In this document: positions 35,430-48,183 of the stretch, one piece after another
Layout of the letters: each line of letters opens with the position of its first letter
Numbering within the stretch: the first letter of the stretch is position 1
Made by a program: the position numbers and the translations under genes
NCBI RefSeq assembly: GCF_000143535.2
Contig: NC_037310.1
Span: 3,782,001 to 3,846,000, forward strand
Reading direction: 5' to 3'
DNA: 64,000 nucleotides
Source: Botrytis cinerea B05.10
Taxonomy: Eukaryota > Ascomycota > Leotiomycetes > Helotiales > Sclerotiniaceae
The notes under the pieces: generated by a model
Told to the model about the DNA's origin: nothing
Seen by the model: only the letters and a program-made list of their open reading frames with translations
Database searches by the model: none

Positions 35430-36786
35430 GCAAAACGAGGCAGTAGTATTCTATATCAAAATCAAAGGAAAAATAGTCCAATTCCAGAGTAACCGATAAA
35501 TTAAAGATAATGCCCCCCCCTTCGACGGGGAACATGGAATGCTTTATATCTCCGGTTTCCACCTCCCCCATTTTCAAACAAGATCTAGAATTGAAACAAT
35601 CTGGGGAAGCGAAAACGCGGGGTTTACCTTGCGCTAAAACTCGACACTCCACATACGTCCACCTTCACATGTCGCTTCCCCACAGACTAAACATCGCACG
35701 CTCAGCTCTGAAGCGAGTAGAATTCACGCATCTAATCGTGTGGGCGCTACTTGTACTCTCTTGGCTAGTGAGAGTCTGTCAGTCAATACGAAAGCGGGAG
35801 GTCGACATGACTTGGTTGGATGTAAGGAGATTAGTACCAAACGTGAGCATTTTATTTATCGACAAATTGAGTTTGGGAAAGACACTTACCAAGCATGTCG
35901 GGGTTGATTAAATTAGTGTTGATCATGGTCGGGGGTTGTAGGGGAGATAAGAGAGCAAAGACACATGAGAGGCTGTCGTGGCCAAGCATACACACATGCA
36001 TGCACAGCCAAACGCGAACGAAATTCATGCCGCGTGGGCTTTTACGGCAGATTGTGGGGATGGGGAACTTGGCCTTTTCGTGGGGATGGAATAGCATTCT
36101 TAACTGACGGAATGCTATACTCCCCTTTCATCCGGGACCTTAAAGTATGAATGAATTTGGACTGGTAACCTCGATTAAAGTTCGCGGTTCTCTGTTCGGC
36201 AAATGTTGACAGGTTGGGGCTGAACCTTAAGCCCTTGTGAGCGGAAGTAAGAGAAATAATGACATGATGAGATATTTGCATCCTTTTGCGAAGTGTTTTT
36301 GGAGAAGGGGTCTGTGTTTGTTTTGTCATGATTTCATAATCGACGCAAATCCACTATATGTGAAATGGTTGTCTACTGCTGGAAGGAAGATAACAGGGTG
36401 TAGAATTGATTAATCGGAATGCATGATGAAGCTATAGACCCGAACAGCAATATTATTAAGTTATTTGGATTTCTTAATCCCTATACGTACACCTATTTAA
36501 GGTCTCTTAAATCTGGACTCAAGTGCAGGTTTGAAAGCGTTTGACATTTAAAAAGCCGTAGATTCTTAAAGGTGAGTAGAGCCATGAAGAGTATTGATGC
36601 ATCAAAGAGATACAATAACCCGGCATTCTTAGACTGCGCTTCGGACCAGTAGAAACCCTGCTTCCCTATGTTTTTTGCCTCTCGCTAGATGCGTGGTTTG
36701 TTATTGCTCAAATATGATTGACTCCGATTCTTGAACTCCATGCTGCCATAATATGCAATATTCGTAAATCATAAATTCTAACCACC
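35430..36786. other. Intergenic region between MFS and MBOAT genes
   Basis: It contains the promoter side of the MFS gene, with a poly-C run at 35512-35520, and the 3' side of the MBOAT gene. The frames seen are chance frames without domain content. Confidence 0.55.
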
Positions 36787-38448
36787 TCATATTGCAATAC
36801 CACTCTCCCACCAATGCTTCCCAGTATACCATCCAAACCCTACATGCTCCCAACACCACCACCCATGATCTTTACCAGCAAATCCCAATCCTCTAAGTAA
36901 TGAAATGGGAATGGGTTCATATAGCCAGATTCCGCCCCGAGCAAAGTCATCTGCTATCAACCATCCAGTCAGTAGACCCCATGATAATGCATAGACTACA
37001 TTCGTTGCTTGTCTCACTGGTCTCGGGGTGTTCTTGATGTATCGAGACAAGACGGCACAAGAGCCAGTTTGCAGGATTATTCCAACAGCTTGTAGCATGA
37101 AGAATTTAGGTGGATTCCATGGTCTTGTTTCAGGAATTTGGGATATACTACCGCCAGCATGCAATAATCCAGATATACCAAAGGCAAAGAACGAAGCGAT
37201 GAGCTTTGTGATTGAGGACTTGGCATCTAAGTATCCATTTGTGATCAGATAATTTGTTGGTGAGGAGAATATGAGACGGAATATTTGATGCCAAGCACCT
37301 CCCCACAGCCCAGCAAGGCCTTTATTTGCAATGACTGAAAAGGAACCCCATGTGGTGGGGTAGTACCATGCTTCACCCCTGAGACCCATGAATGAGGATG
37401 GGCCGAGAAGTAAACACCCTATAAGGGGGGCCAAAAGAAAAACCATGTCCAAGGAAATGAGTACCCCAGCCATTGATAAAAGCTCACGATATAAAGAGCG
37501 TATGATTGGGGACATTACTGCAACATGTGTAGGCATAGCATAATTGTTGGGACCAAGCCAAAAATATGCGTCGTTCATCATGACGGTTTTGACAACGTCA
37601 AGTAAGAAATACCCAACAATGAAACGGGGAACTTGAGCCCTGAAGACTTCACTTCTTGTGTTAAAGCGCTTGATCCCTGTTCTAGATATATCATGTCTTG
37701 ACGCTCCATCTGCAGGTTCTCCTAGCTTGTTGTAGACGAATGGGGGAGACTTTGGTATATTGGGAATTGCCCAGTTCCACCCAGGTCCACGGAAATTGAT
37801 GATCAAGTCGGATATCCAGTCCAATCTCTCCCAAAAATTATATGGGTACGATTGCCAATAGTACTGAGGTCCCGTTATCTCATTCGCGGCCGGCTGGCCA
37901 TGAAGCGACCCTATATCTTTGCCGTTTGGTGTCTTTGAGCCATAGGAAAGTTTGCTTTCTTCTCCATTTACTCTAATACGTTGTCTTATATCTGATTTTG
38001 TGCCCTCTTCATGTGCTGTAGGTTTCCGCTTGTTATCCTTTGTGATGGTTTTGTTTTCCTGAATCTTCCTTCTCTCAATCCTCTTAGCATTAAACTGTGG
38101 CCGCATAAACAACAACCAGGTCAAACTTGTAACAATTCCATAAACACTAATCAAGCCTGCCACGAAACTGATTGCCATATTTGTGCTACTCGTGTGCCAT
38201 AGTGTTTTAATCTGAAACCATGTTATTGTAGCCAACACAATCCACCGCGCCTTGTATAATATTGGACGATTCGTATGCCGCACACAGAGATACATTCCCA
38301 GCAGTATAAAACCGTAGAGATTATATGGTACCACCATAGGTCGAAGCGACCCTTCCAACACGCGGTTTTCGAAGATTTGACGATATGTGCCTACGACATC
38401 TCGAGGACTTGGAGGGTCGGCGGGGTTCGCAGTGAAAAAGCTCGCCAT
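36787..38448 (-). CDS. Membrane-bound O-acyltransferase, wax-synthase-like
   Basis: A single exon of 553 aa, ATG at 38448. Multiple membrane segments occur at about aa 45-135 and 280-540. A hydrophilic loop at about aa 125-190 is rich in Lys/Glu. The conserved GLWGGAWHQIFR in the C-terminal half carries the histidine expected in the wax synthase/MBOAT_2 family. A tryptophan-rich N-terminal half (WERLDWISDL, GPGWNWAIPN) and an FMGLRGEAWYYPTTWGSF patch also fit fungal members. Such enzymes acylate hydroxyls of terpenoids, sterols or fatty alcohols in the ER membrane. No terpene synthase or other backbone enzyme lies in the window, so the substrate is open. The gene is divergent from the BRCT gene, 1.2 kb apart. 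Confidence 0.85.
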   Translation of the reverse strand: MASFFTANPADPPSPRDVVGTYRQIFENRVLEGSLRPMVVPYNLYGFILLGMYLCVRHTNRPILYKARWIVLATITWFQIKTLWHTSSTNMAISFVAGLISVYGIVTSLTWLLFMRPQFNAKRIERRKIQENKTITKDNKRKPTAHEEGTKSDIRQRIRVNGEESKLSYGSKTPNGKDIGSLHGQPAANEITGPQYYWQSYPYNFWERLDWISDLIINFRGPGWNWAIPNIPKSPPFVYNKLGEPADGASRHDISRTGIKRFNTRSEVFRAQVPRFIVGYFLLDVVKTVMMNDAYFWLGPNNYAMPTHVAVMSPIIRSLYRELLSMAGVLISLDMVFLLAPLIGCLLLGPSSFMGLRGEAWYYPTTWGSFSVIANKGLAGLWGGAWHQIFRLIFSSPTNYLITNGYLDAKSSITKLIASFFAFGISGLLHAGGSISQIPETRPWNPPKFFMLQAVGIILQTGSCAVLSRYIKNTPRPVRQATNVVYALSWGLLTGWLIADDFARGGIWLYEPIPISLLRGLGFAGKDHGWWCWEHVGFGWYTGKHWWESGIAI

Positions 38449-39674
38449 TCCTTCTTGCCTAATGGCAGCATACAGACCAAGCAGAAGAGAGATGAAGGGA
38501 TAGAGGGGGATAGAGAGAGAGGAGGGGAGAGAGTACTGAAAGGGTAGCTTTGGCTACACTTGAGAATACCTTGTTGCGTTTAGAAATTATTTAGGAACGC
38601 GATTCAGCTGCGTGGTGGCGCAAAACGATTTGTGCGCCGTGTGACACTCTTCCCAAAACAAATGATTAAAAAACAACTCCCTGAGGTCAAACCTTTTACA
38701 ACTATAAGTTGTGAGTCGATGAGTTGCATTGATTTTGTTGAAAATTGTAATATCATGCATTTTCCCGTGTTGATGTTGATGAGGTCACTATGAGATAACC
38801 TTAGCTTGATCCAGACCAAAGAGAAATTGTGGAACTGCTTTCCCTTGTGCGAAGGGTCAAAGTTGCACGAGAACCTCATATTGGTATCTGGACAGTTGGG
38901 TTCATGGCAAAGGATCAAGAGTATGGTGGATTGAAGACGCCTGTGGAGAGAGGGAGAGAGAGAGAGAGAGATGCTCTATTGTTAGTCTTTGGTTTCTTCC
39001 TTTTGGTATCACCTATCTAATAATACCGGGTAGGTATCTTTTGCACCCCTAAACTTCGTCTTGATCTCAAGGGACTGACCGCAACACTGTCTTGTTGTTA
39101 GCTCAACTGTCAACTGTCAATGTGAAGTGGTAGTATCGTCTAAGCTTATTGTGTGACTATGGCATAAGTAAGACCTTACATCTGACAGGTTGCTTTATTC
39201 AGCCACTGTACCTAGATATTTGGTGTCTGCAATGATTTGTGTTCATCGACAACTTGCAATTGAAGAAAGAGCTTTAACAAGACTTCAACAAGACTTCAAT
39301 ATTCAATATTCAATATTCAAGACTCCAGACACCAGACACCAGACTTCAATTGAGAAGTTGACGCGAGACCTGTCTTAGGTATTTACTCTGTTCTCTGTTG
39401 TAGTACACTTGAGATGACGTGTTGCTCAGAATTGTCTTCAGCACGTGACCCGCGATCGTTGATCCGCCAACGCAGGACCCGTGAAAATGTTTATCAATAA
39501 TTATCCTTGCATTAGCTTGAAATCCTTACCTTACTTCCCTTCTTGAATGAAATCAACATTCACTCTCACCAAATTTTAAGACTTACATTTATTTTAGACC
39601 GCGTCAAATGTAACCCTATCTAGAGAGTAAACCCAACTTTTTACTAACCTCGACAAGCCGATTCATTTACAGCC
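38449..39674. other. Divergent intergenic region
   Basis: A 1.2-kb shared upstream region of the MBOAT gene (-) and the BRCT gene (+). It contains a GA run at 38950-38972 and short tandem repeats at 39276-39350 (AAGACTTCAAC, AATATTC and ACACCAG units). No gene is supported. Confidence 0.55.
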
Positions 39675-42600
39675 ATGGATCCATCACCGCCGAAACGTGT
39701 TACCCGCGCGAGAGCAGCCGCAAAATCAACGAAAGACACTGAAGTCAAATCCTCCAAAATCGCACCTGCCGTATCGAAAGCAGCTAAGGTTACCCAAGTT
39801 GCAAAAAGTGCGAAGAGAAAGACGAGAGCAGATGAGGAAGAAGAAGAACAAAACGACGAGTTAGCAGAAGAGGCTAAACCAGAACCAAAAGCCACTCGTG
39901 GACGACCGAGGAAAGCCAATGCCCAATTGGAAGCGGAGGTAGAGGAAACCATGGCTCCTGTAAAAGCAACTCGAGGCCGACCCAAGAAATCTACAATCGA
40001 AGCGCCAGCACCTCCGCCCGCCAAACCCACAAGGGGTCGACCAAAGAAAGATGCGCCTACATCTCAGGCGGAACCGGAATCAATTGTGGTAGAGGAACCT
40101 GCAAAGAAAACAACCCGCACACGTGCTCCTTCTGCTACGATTTCACGCGCGATGGGACCGAAGAAGAGAGTCAAGTTTGAGGAACCAGATAAGGAGAATG
40201 TTTTACCAACCTCACGAGCCAAACCCAAGGCTGCAGAAACAGTCTCAGGACTGCGAGCAAAACCAGTTCGAAAGCCTGCATCATCTGCAACAGCTTCAAC
40301 TCGTGCAACTCGTGCTAGAGCCAAGCCTGGCCAGGACGAGAAGGTAGAGAAACCATTACCGTTAAGCCCGAAGAAAGCGACACAAGTTAATGCGAAAAAG
40401 GAACAGTCGTCAGACGATGAATTATCAACAACAGTAAAGACCCCAATGAAATCATTGATGAAGAGTCCTGTCAAACCACCTGGAAGTATCTTTAATACTG
40501 CGAAAAAGATTGATTTCTCGACATCTCTTGCAGCACAAAAACCTACAGAAGGAGCCAAATTGGATTTCCACGCATCTAGTATGATGAGTCCAGCTCGTCG
40601 ACCCCCACAAACTGCAGAGAAGAAACTGGATATACCTACATCATTTGCTGATAAACCTTTGATGGAACCTGCCCAGATTTTCAGTGCATCAACAATGGCA
40701 AGTCCTGCTCGACGCCCACCACAATCATCACCTTTCAAAGAGACATTGAAATCAAATGCTCAAAGATTTGAATTCGGAAATAGCATGCGATCGCCTTTCA
40801 AGCCCAATTTGTTTGCACCAGAACCTTCAACAACCGCATCTTCTTTCAAAGCATCTCTTCTTCAATCGCCAGCTCGCAGACCAAAATCACCTACCAAAGT
40901 TGATGAAGCTGGCTCACCAATCAGAACCAATCAGAGTGCTTCAATATTCGATGCCACTCCAAAAGCCAGCACCTTTAAGATTTCAAAATTTGAAACCCCG
41001 AGGACTCTCATGAAGAGCGCAATCCGTCCTGGTCCGATGTTTCCTCCAATCCCTTCGAGCGCTATCAAAAACAATGTTTCTAATGGCAGTCCAATCTCGA
41101 AGGAAACGAACTCTTTGCCAAATCCTGTCCTAGAATTCTCCGGTCGACTCTCATCGATTATGCCACGCTCTGCTGATCCAGCTTTGTCACCTGCGGTTGA
41201 GCTTCCACCTCAAATGGATGAACCTGTAGAACTTGTCGTGGATGATGCCCAAGAACAATTTGATGAACCAATGGCCACTGAAGATACAAATGAAGCAGTT
41301 GATGCTGTCGAAGCTCAGAGCACCACACCTCCATGCTCGCCCCCTCGTAGGAACACCGGCAGTGCGTTTGAGCTCCGCGAAGAACCGATTGATGACAACT
41401 CAGATTCAGAAGATGAGCTTGCTCCTGCAGCTAAGAAACAATCATTTGCCCCGCTTGCCAAATTTCAGATTTCTACTAATGACTTCGCTTCTTCTCCACA
41501 AACACCAGTCCGGCTTGGTAGCATCAACAAGACTCCTAAAATGACTACAATCAAATCAGCGATGCGATCTTCGGCTAGATTCAATCAGGACAAGATTGGT
41601 TTCACTCCTTTAGCAAAACAATTGAGTACCTGGATGGCAGCAAGCCCAGAAAAATTTGCTGAAATCGATGATGAAAATGTTGACCCTGCCTCACCCACAC
41701 GAAAGGTATCATCGAACGAAGTTTTTGCCGACTTGGATAAGGCTGCAGCATCTCCAGCTGTCGCTTCCCCAGCAAAGAGTAGCTACTTCGAAGATGAGAT
41801 GAGGATTCGAGACGAACTCAACATGGCAGAAAATGAATCTGTTCCACTTGATGCCCTTGAAGCTGAGACAAGTGAGCCAGAATTTGAGGACATTGAACTA
41901 CTCGAGGAAGATCTCGACCTCGCAGAAGAAGCTGATGAGTTATCGATGTTGGACCCTGAAGCATTCGAGGCAGATGATGACAAAAATGAAATTGCAGAGG
42001 AGCACGAAGAAAGTGGCGAAGAAGAAGAAGAAGAAGAAGAAGGAGAAGAAGAAGAAGAGGAAATGACAATCGTGGCCAATCTCGAAGAGCCTATACCCGA
42101 GCAAGAGCCTAGTCCCTCCGAAGCCAGCCAAGAGTATGGGGATGAAAACGAAATGCCAATTGATCCCGCGCTTTTGGCTCCTGCACCTCAATCACCAACC
42201 GCACCAGCCGCACCAGACGCCTCAGCCTTCATGACTCCTAAGCGCGTTTTGACCGAGAGAACATTCCATACCGTCGCAAAAGTGCCGCTCAAAGAGGCTC
42301 ATGAAACTCCAATGCGACCATCGCAAGCGAAGAGAAGCGCTAGTAGCTCGAAACTCCCAGCTGTACGCCCATCCAGTTCGTTGTCTCGTAACAATACCGT
42401 GATCTCATACTCACCATTTAAGAGTACACCTGAATCTCAAGAAGAGCAGGAATCCACGGACAGTGCAGATAGCCAACAATTTGCTACCCCTGTCAAGTCA
42501 GAGACTGTTAGTTGGTCCACAATCGCCACACCAGCTCGTACACCACGTCCTGATCTCAACACTGCACTTTTGAAGGGAGCTGTAGTTTTTGTTGATGTAC

Positions 42601-43511
42601 ATACCACTGAAGGCGCTGATGCTAGTGGTCTGTTCACTGAATTGCTCACACAGATGGGCGCCAAATGTGTTAAGACATGGTCATGGAATCCAAACAGTGA
42701 TGACAAAAGCAAAATTGGAATCACTCATATTGTCTTTAAAGACGGTGGAAAGAGGACACTCGAGAAAGCTAGACAAACTGGAGGAGTAGTTTCTTGTGTT
42801 GGTGTTGGCTGGGTTTTAGAGTGAGTTTTTTTTCTCAAGGCACGTCTTATTTTATACCAGTTTACTAACAAGGTCAATAGCTGCGAACGTGAAAACCAAT
42901 GGCTTGATGAAGCTTCTTATGCAGTTGATACAGCCATGGTTCCTCGAGGGGGTGCACGTCGTCGTAAGAGCATGGAACCTCGTGCACTTGCTAATCTCAA
43001 CGGCACCCTCGTTCCATCAACTGTACCTGCAAAATCCACATATTCAACCTTGACTTATCCAGATACAACACCACTTACCCTCAAATCTAAGAGAAGAGAA
43101 TCGACACAGTGGCAAAAATCACCCATTTCCAATGAAGAAGGCGAAGTTGATGAATTGGGTGATGACAATTGGATGTTGAGCCCTGTTCCCGCCACACCCG
43201 CTCCGGAAACAATCAGTGCATATGCGGAAGAAGGATTGTGGGGTGCTGAAACTCCAGGCGCCCAAACGCCTTATTATTTCAAGAAGGACAAATTGGTACA
43301 GATGACAGCTCCAGGTGGAAATAAGAAGTTTGTGAACTTTGACGAGGATGGGAGCAGTGGAAGTGGAAACTCTGGAGACGGGATGGGTTTCTTGAGAAAG
43401 GAAAAAGATCAGAGTGTCATGATGAGGTTGATGGCTGCTAGGAGGAAGAGTTTGCAGTGGGCACCAAAGGTAGGAAGTCCACTTGCTAAAAGATTTGATG
43501 GTGGATTGTGA
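39675..43511 (+). CDS. AT-hook and BRCT domain chromatin-associated protein
   Basis: Exons 39675-42820 and 42881-43511 give 1258 aa. Three AT-hook motifs lie near aa 73, 97 and 117 (TRGRPRK, TRGRPKK, TRGRPKK), so DNA binding in AT-rich minor groove is expected. The middle is a long disordered region with repeated SPARRP and SPFKP-like phrases (aa about 295-410), many S/TP sites that suit CDK phosphorylation, and a Glu-rich tract at about aa 770-797. A BRCT domain spans about aa 969-1070 (VVFVDVHTTEGADASGLF ... GITHIVFKDGGKRTLEK), ending CVGVGWVLDCERENQWLDE across the intron. The C-terminal about 180 aa are disordered and basic at the end. The architecture suggests a nuclear DNA-damage or chromosome-structure factor with phosphopeptide binding through BRCT. 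The exact orthologue is not recognised. Confidence 0.87.
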
Positions 43512-44280
43512 GGTTGAATTTGAATGATTTATGAATATGAATGGGAGTTTAGGTTGGGGAACACAATTTTGTTTGTAATTGTATGCATTGGTCGAGGAAC
43601 ATGCTTTACTGCTTGAACATACTCCTCATCATTGGCTAGCTGTTGTTTTGACAATCAGGTGAACTTTGATGTTAGCTTGAGCAAGATCAAATGGGATGGA
43701 GTGTTGCTATTTTGGGTTCACAATAGACTAGCTTGACGCGATCAAATTGCAGGGTATAAATGAATGAACGATAATGATTTTAGCAATATAAATTGGTTTA
43801 CTATGTACTTTTCATTGACGATCGCGATCGTGTTAGACACCTTTCTGGCTAAAGCCTAGCTCTCTTATAACCATCGACGTATCATGAGCCTCAAATTTGT
43901 TTTATTCCTGATTAAAAAAAGGTACCTATCTTCAATAAAATTCAAGTATAGCTCAAGGGAGCTTTACCTTAACTTAACCAGCTTCAAAGCGACCACTCTG
44001 TACGTACTCAATTAAGTGAATCAATCATGCTCTGCATCGATTTTACGCAAAAAAAAAAAGAGTAAAAAATGCAGTCCAGAACCCAATGGTTATTGGTGCT
44101 GCTTCCAACATGTTTACCAACATATGGCGCTGTTGGTTCTCATGTGCGATATAATCAGTGTTCATTTTAGATTTCCCTTCTCTCTCTCCCTCCCCGTTTC
44201 CGCTACATAATTTCTACAACAGCGTAACACGCTCGTCCCATTCCTTCTCAGTCTAATACACCCCTACACCCCCCCAGACC
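43512..44280. other. Intergenic region
   Basis: 3' UTR of the BRCT gene and promoter of the P450. A short palindrome-like CGATCGCGATCG lies near 43820. The final 70 bases before the P450 ATG are pyrimidine-rich. No gene seen. Confidence 0.55.
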
Positions 44281-46240
44281 ATGCACACCCTCCTCCTCCT
44301 CCTTCTCCCCCCCCTAACCTGGACCCTCTACACCTCCTACCACCTCTACCATAACTACCAAACCGCGCTGCAAACCGCACTTCCCCTCATCGTCCTCCCC
44401 TCCAGCCCCGATAATCCCCTCTGGGTCCTCACCCAACGCTTCATCCTTCCTCTCGTCCGCATCGTCTACGGCGAATGCGATATCACGCGCTATGGAAAAT
44501 TGGGCTGGGAATACTACGTTAAGTATCGCGTGCATAGGGAGATGGGAGATGCAGTGGTTCTGGTGACGCCGGGGTATAATTGGGTTTATGTATGTGATGC
44601 GGATGCGTTTGGGGAGATTTTTCGGAGGAGAGATGGGTTTCCTAGACCGGCGGAGATGTTGGGTGAGTGTTTTTCTCTTGGAGGGGAGGGGTTGTTGAGA
44701 AGGGGATGGAGATTTTGGATAGAGAGAGGGAAAAGGAGACTTCTGGCTAATTTGATTTTTGGGAGTTGTAGCGATGTTGGATGTATTTGGACCTAATATT
44801 TCTACTGTATGTATATTCGTATTATAATAGTACCTACCATTCTCCATAAACAATCCACTAACATCCACCCAGGCCAGCGGAGCAGACTGGCAACGCCAAC
44901 GCAAAGTCACCGGCGCGCAATTCAACGAACAAAACAGCAGCATCGTATGGATCCAAGCATTAACCCAAGCAAGCGAAGTGCTAGGATACTGGAAATCGCT
45001 ACCAACACCCATTCGTCGCACACATAAAGACACGAGAACGCTATCTCTTCATGTGCTATCGGGTGCTGGGTTCGGTAAGCCGTATTCTTTTACGAAGGCA
45101 GCGGAATCTCCTAAGGAAGGCCATATGTTTAATTATCGGGATTCGTTGGCTTTGATTTTGGAGAATGCTTTGATGATTTTAGTTTTTGGACCGAAGTTTC
45201 TCAGTGGGAAATGGTTGCCGAAAAGGTTTAGTCGTTTGGGTCAAGCTTGTGTGGATTTTAGGGATCATATGGAGACCATGGTAAGAGAGGAGAAGGAAGT
45301 TATACATCAAGGAAAATCCGGGAGTCGAAATCTCATCAATTCGTTAATCATGGCATCTGATGAAATGAATGAGTTGACTGGAGATAAGGGCATGCATGGC
45401 AGAGGACTAACACAAGATGAAGTTTATGGCAATATATTTGTGTATAACTTCGCCGGACATGATACCATGGCCATCACGATGAGTTGGGTTTTGCATCTCC
45501 TTGCTGCCAATCCAGAAGTTCAGGAATGGGTCCGCGAGGAGATACATGCTGTGGTTATCAATGAAGATCCTCAATTGAAATACCAAGAGTATTATCCGAA
45601 ACTAAATCGTTGTCTAGCGGTTTTGGTAAGTACTGCTTTCCGCATACATTGATGGAGAGAAACTAAAAAAAAAACAATCCAGCTCGAAACTCTTCGGCTC
45701 TTGAACCCCCTGATCGGAATCGCTAAATCAACAGGCGCGGAACCGCAACCTCTTACACTCAATGGAAAAACCGTCATCATCCCATCAAACACGCGCGTGA
45801 TACCCAATATCAACGCAATGCACTCGCATCCGAAATATTGGGGTTCTGATGCACTTGTCTGGCGTCCTAATCGTTGGGTTCTGAGTCGAGATATAGATAC
45901 CAAAATTCAAATTCAGGAGGCAAATCTCCCCAATAAATCAACCCACTCCAAGTCAACACCAGAAGAAGAATTTCTCTTCTCGCCACAGAAAGGTACGTAT
46001 GTTCCCTGGTCAGAAGGAGCACGCGCGTGCCCGGGGAAAAAATTCGGTCAGGTGGAATTTGTGGCGACGATGGTTTCGTTGTTTAGGAAACATCGGATTG
46101 AGGTGGTTCCTGAAAAGGGAGAGAGTATTGGAGAGGCAAGGAAAAGAGCAGAGAAGAGTGTGTGGGATAGTGAGATTGTTTTGTTGTTACAGATGAAGAA
46201 ACCGGAATTGGTGGGTGTAAAGTGGGTAGAGGTTGAGTAG
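44281..46240 (+). CDS. Cytochrome P450 monooxygenase
   Basis: Exons 44281-44662, 44772-44806, 44873-45625 and 45683-46240 give 575 aa. A Leu-rich N-terminal anchor (MHTLLLLLLPPLTW) places it on the ER membrane. The oxygen-binding I-helix reads AGHDTM (aa about 333). The ExxR motif is ETLR (aa 392-395). The heme-binding loop is WSEGARACPGKKF (aa about 498-510), with the cysteine ligand present and Trp in place of the usual Phe, as seen in several fungal P450 groups. The second exon is only 35 nt (AMLDVFGPNIST) and is needed to keep the C-helix WQRQRKV in frame. All key residues are present, so it should be active. The substrate is unknown and no biosynthetic backbone gene is nearby. Confidence 0.92.
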
Positions 46241-46629
46241 AAGTTGAGGAGATGGTTTAAAGGATTTCATAGGTGTAGTAAAACATGTATCTAGGAGATG
46301 TTTTGTTTGATTCAATAATGGAGAATCGAAATAGTTTGTTAGATGATGAATTTCTTGAACTGCATGATGTTTGGCTGTAGAGTAAAAGAAGCTACAGATT
46401 AGATAGCTGCAAGGTGCCGGTCGGCCTGCCTTAGTTCCCGGTGAGCCTTATCCGGTTCTGTCGCAAAAGTCTAGCCTTCCCGTCCGCAGCCTCGTCAAAA
46501 TTTCTCTTTCATGAAAAAGAAAGTTTTAATCAATTGTTCCTCCAACTTTTCCAATTGATTCCGAAATCGATTCAATTTCAATGAGATAATGTTATAGTCC
46601 TTCAAAAAGCACATCAATATCTAACCACC
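46241..46629. other. Intergenic region between P450 and JIP5 genes
   Basis: About 390 bases holding the P450 3' UTR and the jip5 promoter. No other signal recognised. Confidence 0.55.
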
Positions 46630-48035
46630 ATGTTTGAAAACCTCTGCACTTTACCTCTCAGCTCCGAGCTCTTCACCCAAGCTCTACATCCCACCGAACC
46701 CATTCTCTCGGTTGGTCTTTCGTCGGGCCATGTACAATGTTTTCGATTACCGGCTGCTGAAGCTGCTGCTGAGGATGAGGATGGAGATACGAGTGTGGTG
46801 AGCACGGGGACTAGTACCATTGATACGGAATGGAGAACTAGGAGACACAAGGGAAGTTGTAGGACTTTGGGGTATAATCATGATGGTGAAGGTTTGTTTT
46901 CCCATTTCTTCTCATGCTTTTATTTGAAGTGGAATCTCATCAGACATCTGTATCTTAATTGAAACTCTACGATTCAATTGACACATACTAACACCCAACC
47001 CCAGTTCTCTACTCCGCTGGCACTGATTCCCTCCTCAAAGCCGCCGCATCTTCCACCGGCCAAGTAACCTCCAAAATCCTCATCCCCAACACCAACACCG
47101 ATAAACTCGATCCTCCCACCCTCCTGCATGCCCTCTCTCCCCAAACTCTCCTCCTAACCACCGATTCCTGCGCTCTCCATCTCTACGATCTCCGCGACAA
47201 TTCTTCTTTCAAATCTGGTAAACCAGCCCAGACACATTATCCACACGATGATTACATATCCAGTTTATCACCACTCCCACCCACAGAAATGAGCACGAGC
47301 GGGTTTAGCAAACAGTGGATCACGACGGGAGGAACTACATTGGCAGTTACGGATCTTAGGAGAGGAGTACTTGTCAAGAGTGAAGATCAGGAAGAGGAAT
47401 TACTGAGTAGTGTTTTTGTGGGCGGGTTACCTGCGAGGGGAAAATACGGGAGAGAAAAAGTCTGTGTAGGTAATGGAAATGGGGTTATTACGCTTTGGGA
47501 AAAGGGAGTTTGGGATGATCAGAGCGAGAGGATTATTGTTGATGGAGGTGGAAAGGCGGGGGGCGAGAGTCTGGATGCGATGATTGCGATGCCCGAGGAA
47601 TTAGAGGGTGGCTATGGAGGAAAATGTGTGGTGGTTGGTTGTGGAGATGGCAGTGTGAGGATTGTGCGGGTGGGGGGAACGAAGGGGGTAGTGGAGGATA
47701 TGAAACATGATGATATTGAGGCGGTGGTTGCGGTTGGATTTGATGTTGAAGGAAGACTTATCTCTGGAGGTGGAGATACGGTCAAAGTTTGGCAAGAAAA
47801 GGTTGAGGAAGAAGAAGAGGAAGAGGAAGAAGAAGAACAAGAGGATATCGAGGATAACGACGATGTCATGGGCGGTGGTGGAAAACACGCATTGGAAAGA
47901 GACAGCGATGATAGCGATGCCAGAGCAGATAGTAGTGACGAGGAAGATGGCGGCCGTAAGAAACGCAAGAAGAAGAAGAAGGGAAAGAAAAACCAGGTTG
48001 GAAATGGAATTTTGAAGTTCAAGGGCATGGAATAA
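46630..48035 (+). CDS. JIP5: WD40-repeat ribosome biogenesis protein JIP5 (WDR55 family)
   Basis: Exons 46630-46891 and 47005-48035 give 430 aa. The start [24 protein letters not shown] is typical of JIP5. WD-type blades are recognisable at [70 protein letters not shown] and [15 protein letters not shown]. The C-terminus has a long Glu tract (about aa 350-368) and a Lys/Arg-rich tail ([13 protein letters not shown]), a nucleolar-type signal, and ends [12 protein letters not shown]5 is required for 60S ribosomal subunit production in yeast. It is convergent with the Zn2Cys6 gene at 48861-50897. Confidence 0.92.
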
Positions 48036-48140
48036 TTTGTTGTAGTTAGTTCAATGGAATGATACCCAATTTAATATGCATGTGCGTTTTGTGACGAGAG
48101 CAGGATACATTCATCTTCACAATTTGTATGCATGTGAATG

Positions 48141-48143
<3 letters not shown>

Positions 48144-48183
<40 letters not shown>
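48144..48183 (+). repeat. CTAT tetranucleotide microsatellite
   Basis: About ten perfect CTAT units, about 110 bases downstream of the JIP5 stop, probably in its 3' UTR. Confidence 0.92.

Noticed and set aside
46003..46035. Trp instead of Phe at the start of the P450 heme motif as a defect
   Set aside because: Cys, Gly and Arg of the motif are present, and Trp at this position is common in fungal P450 groups.
33742..46240. Secondary-metabolite cluster formed by MFS, MBOAT and P450
   Set aside because: No backbone synthase is present and a chromatin gene interrupts the set; kept only as a weak co-expression question.
47601..48028. Minus-strand frames rich in Phe or Ser opposite JIP5
   Set aside because: Shadows of the Glu and Lys tracts of JIP5.
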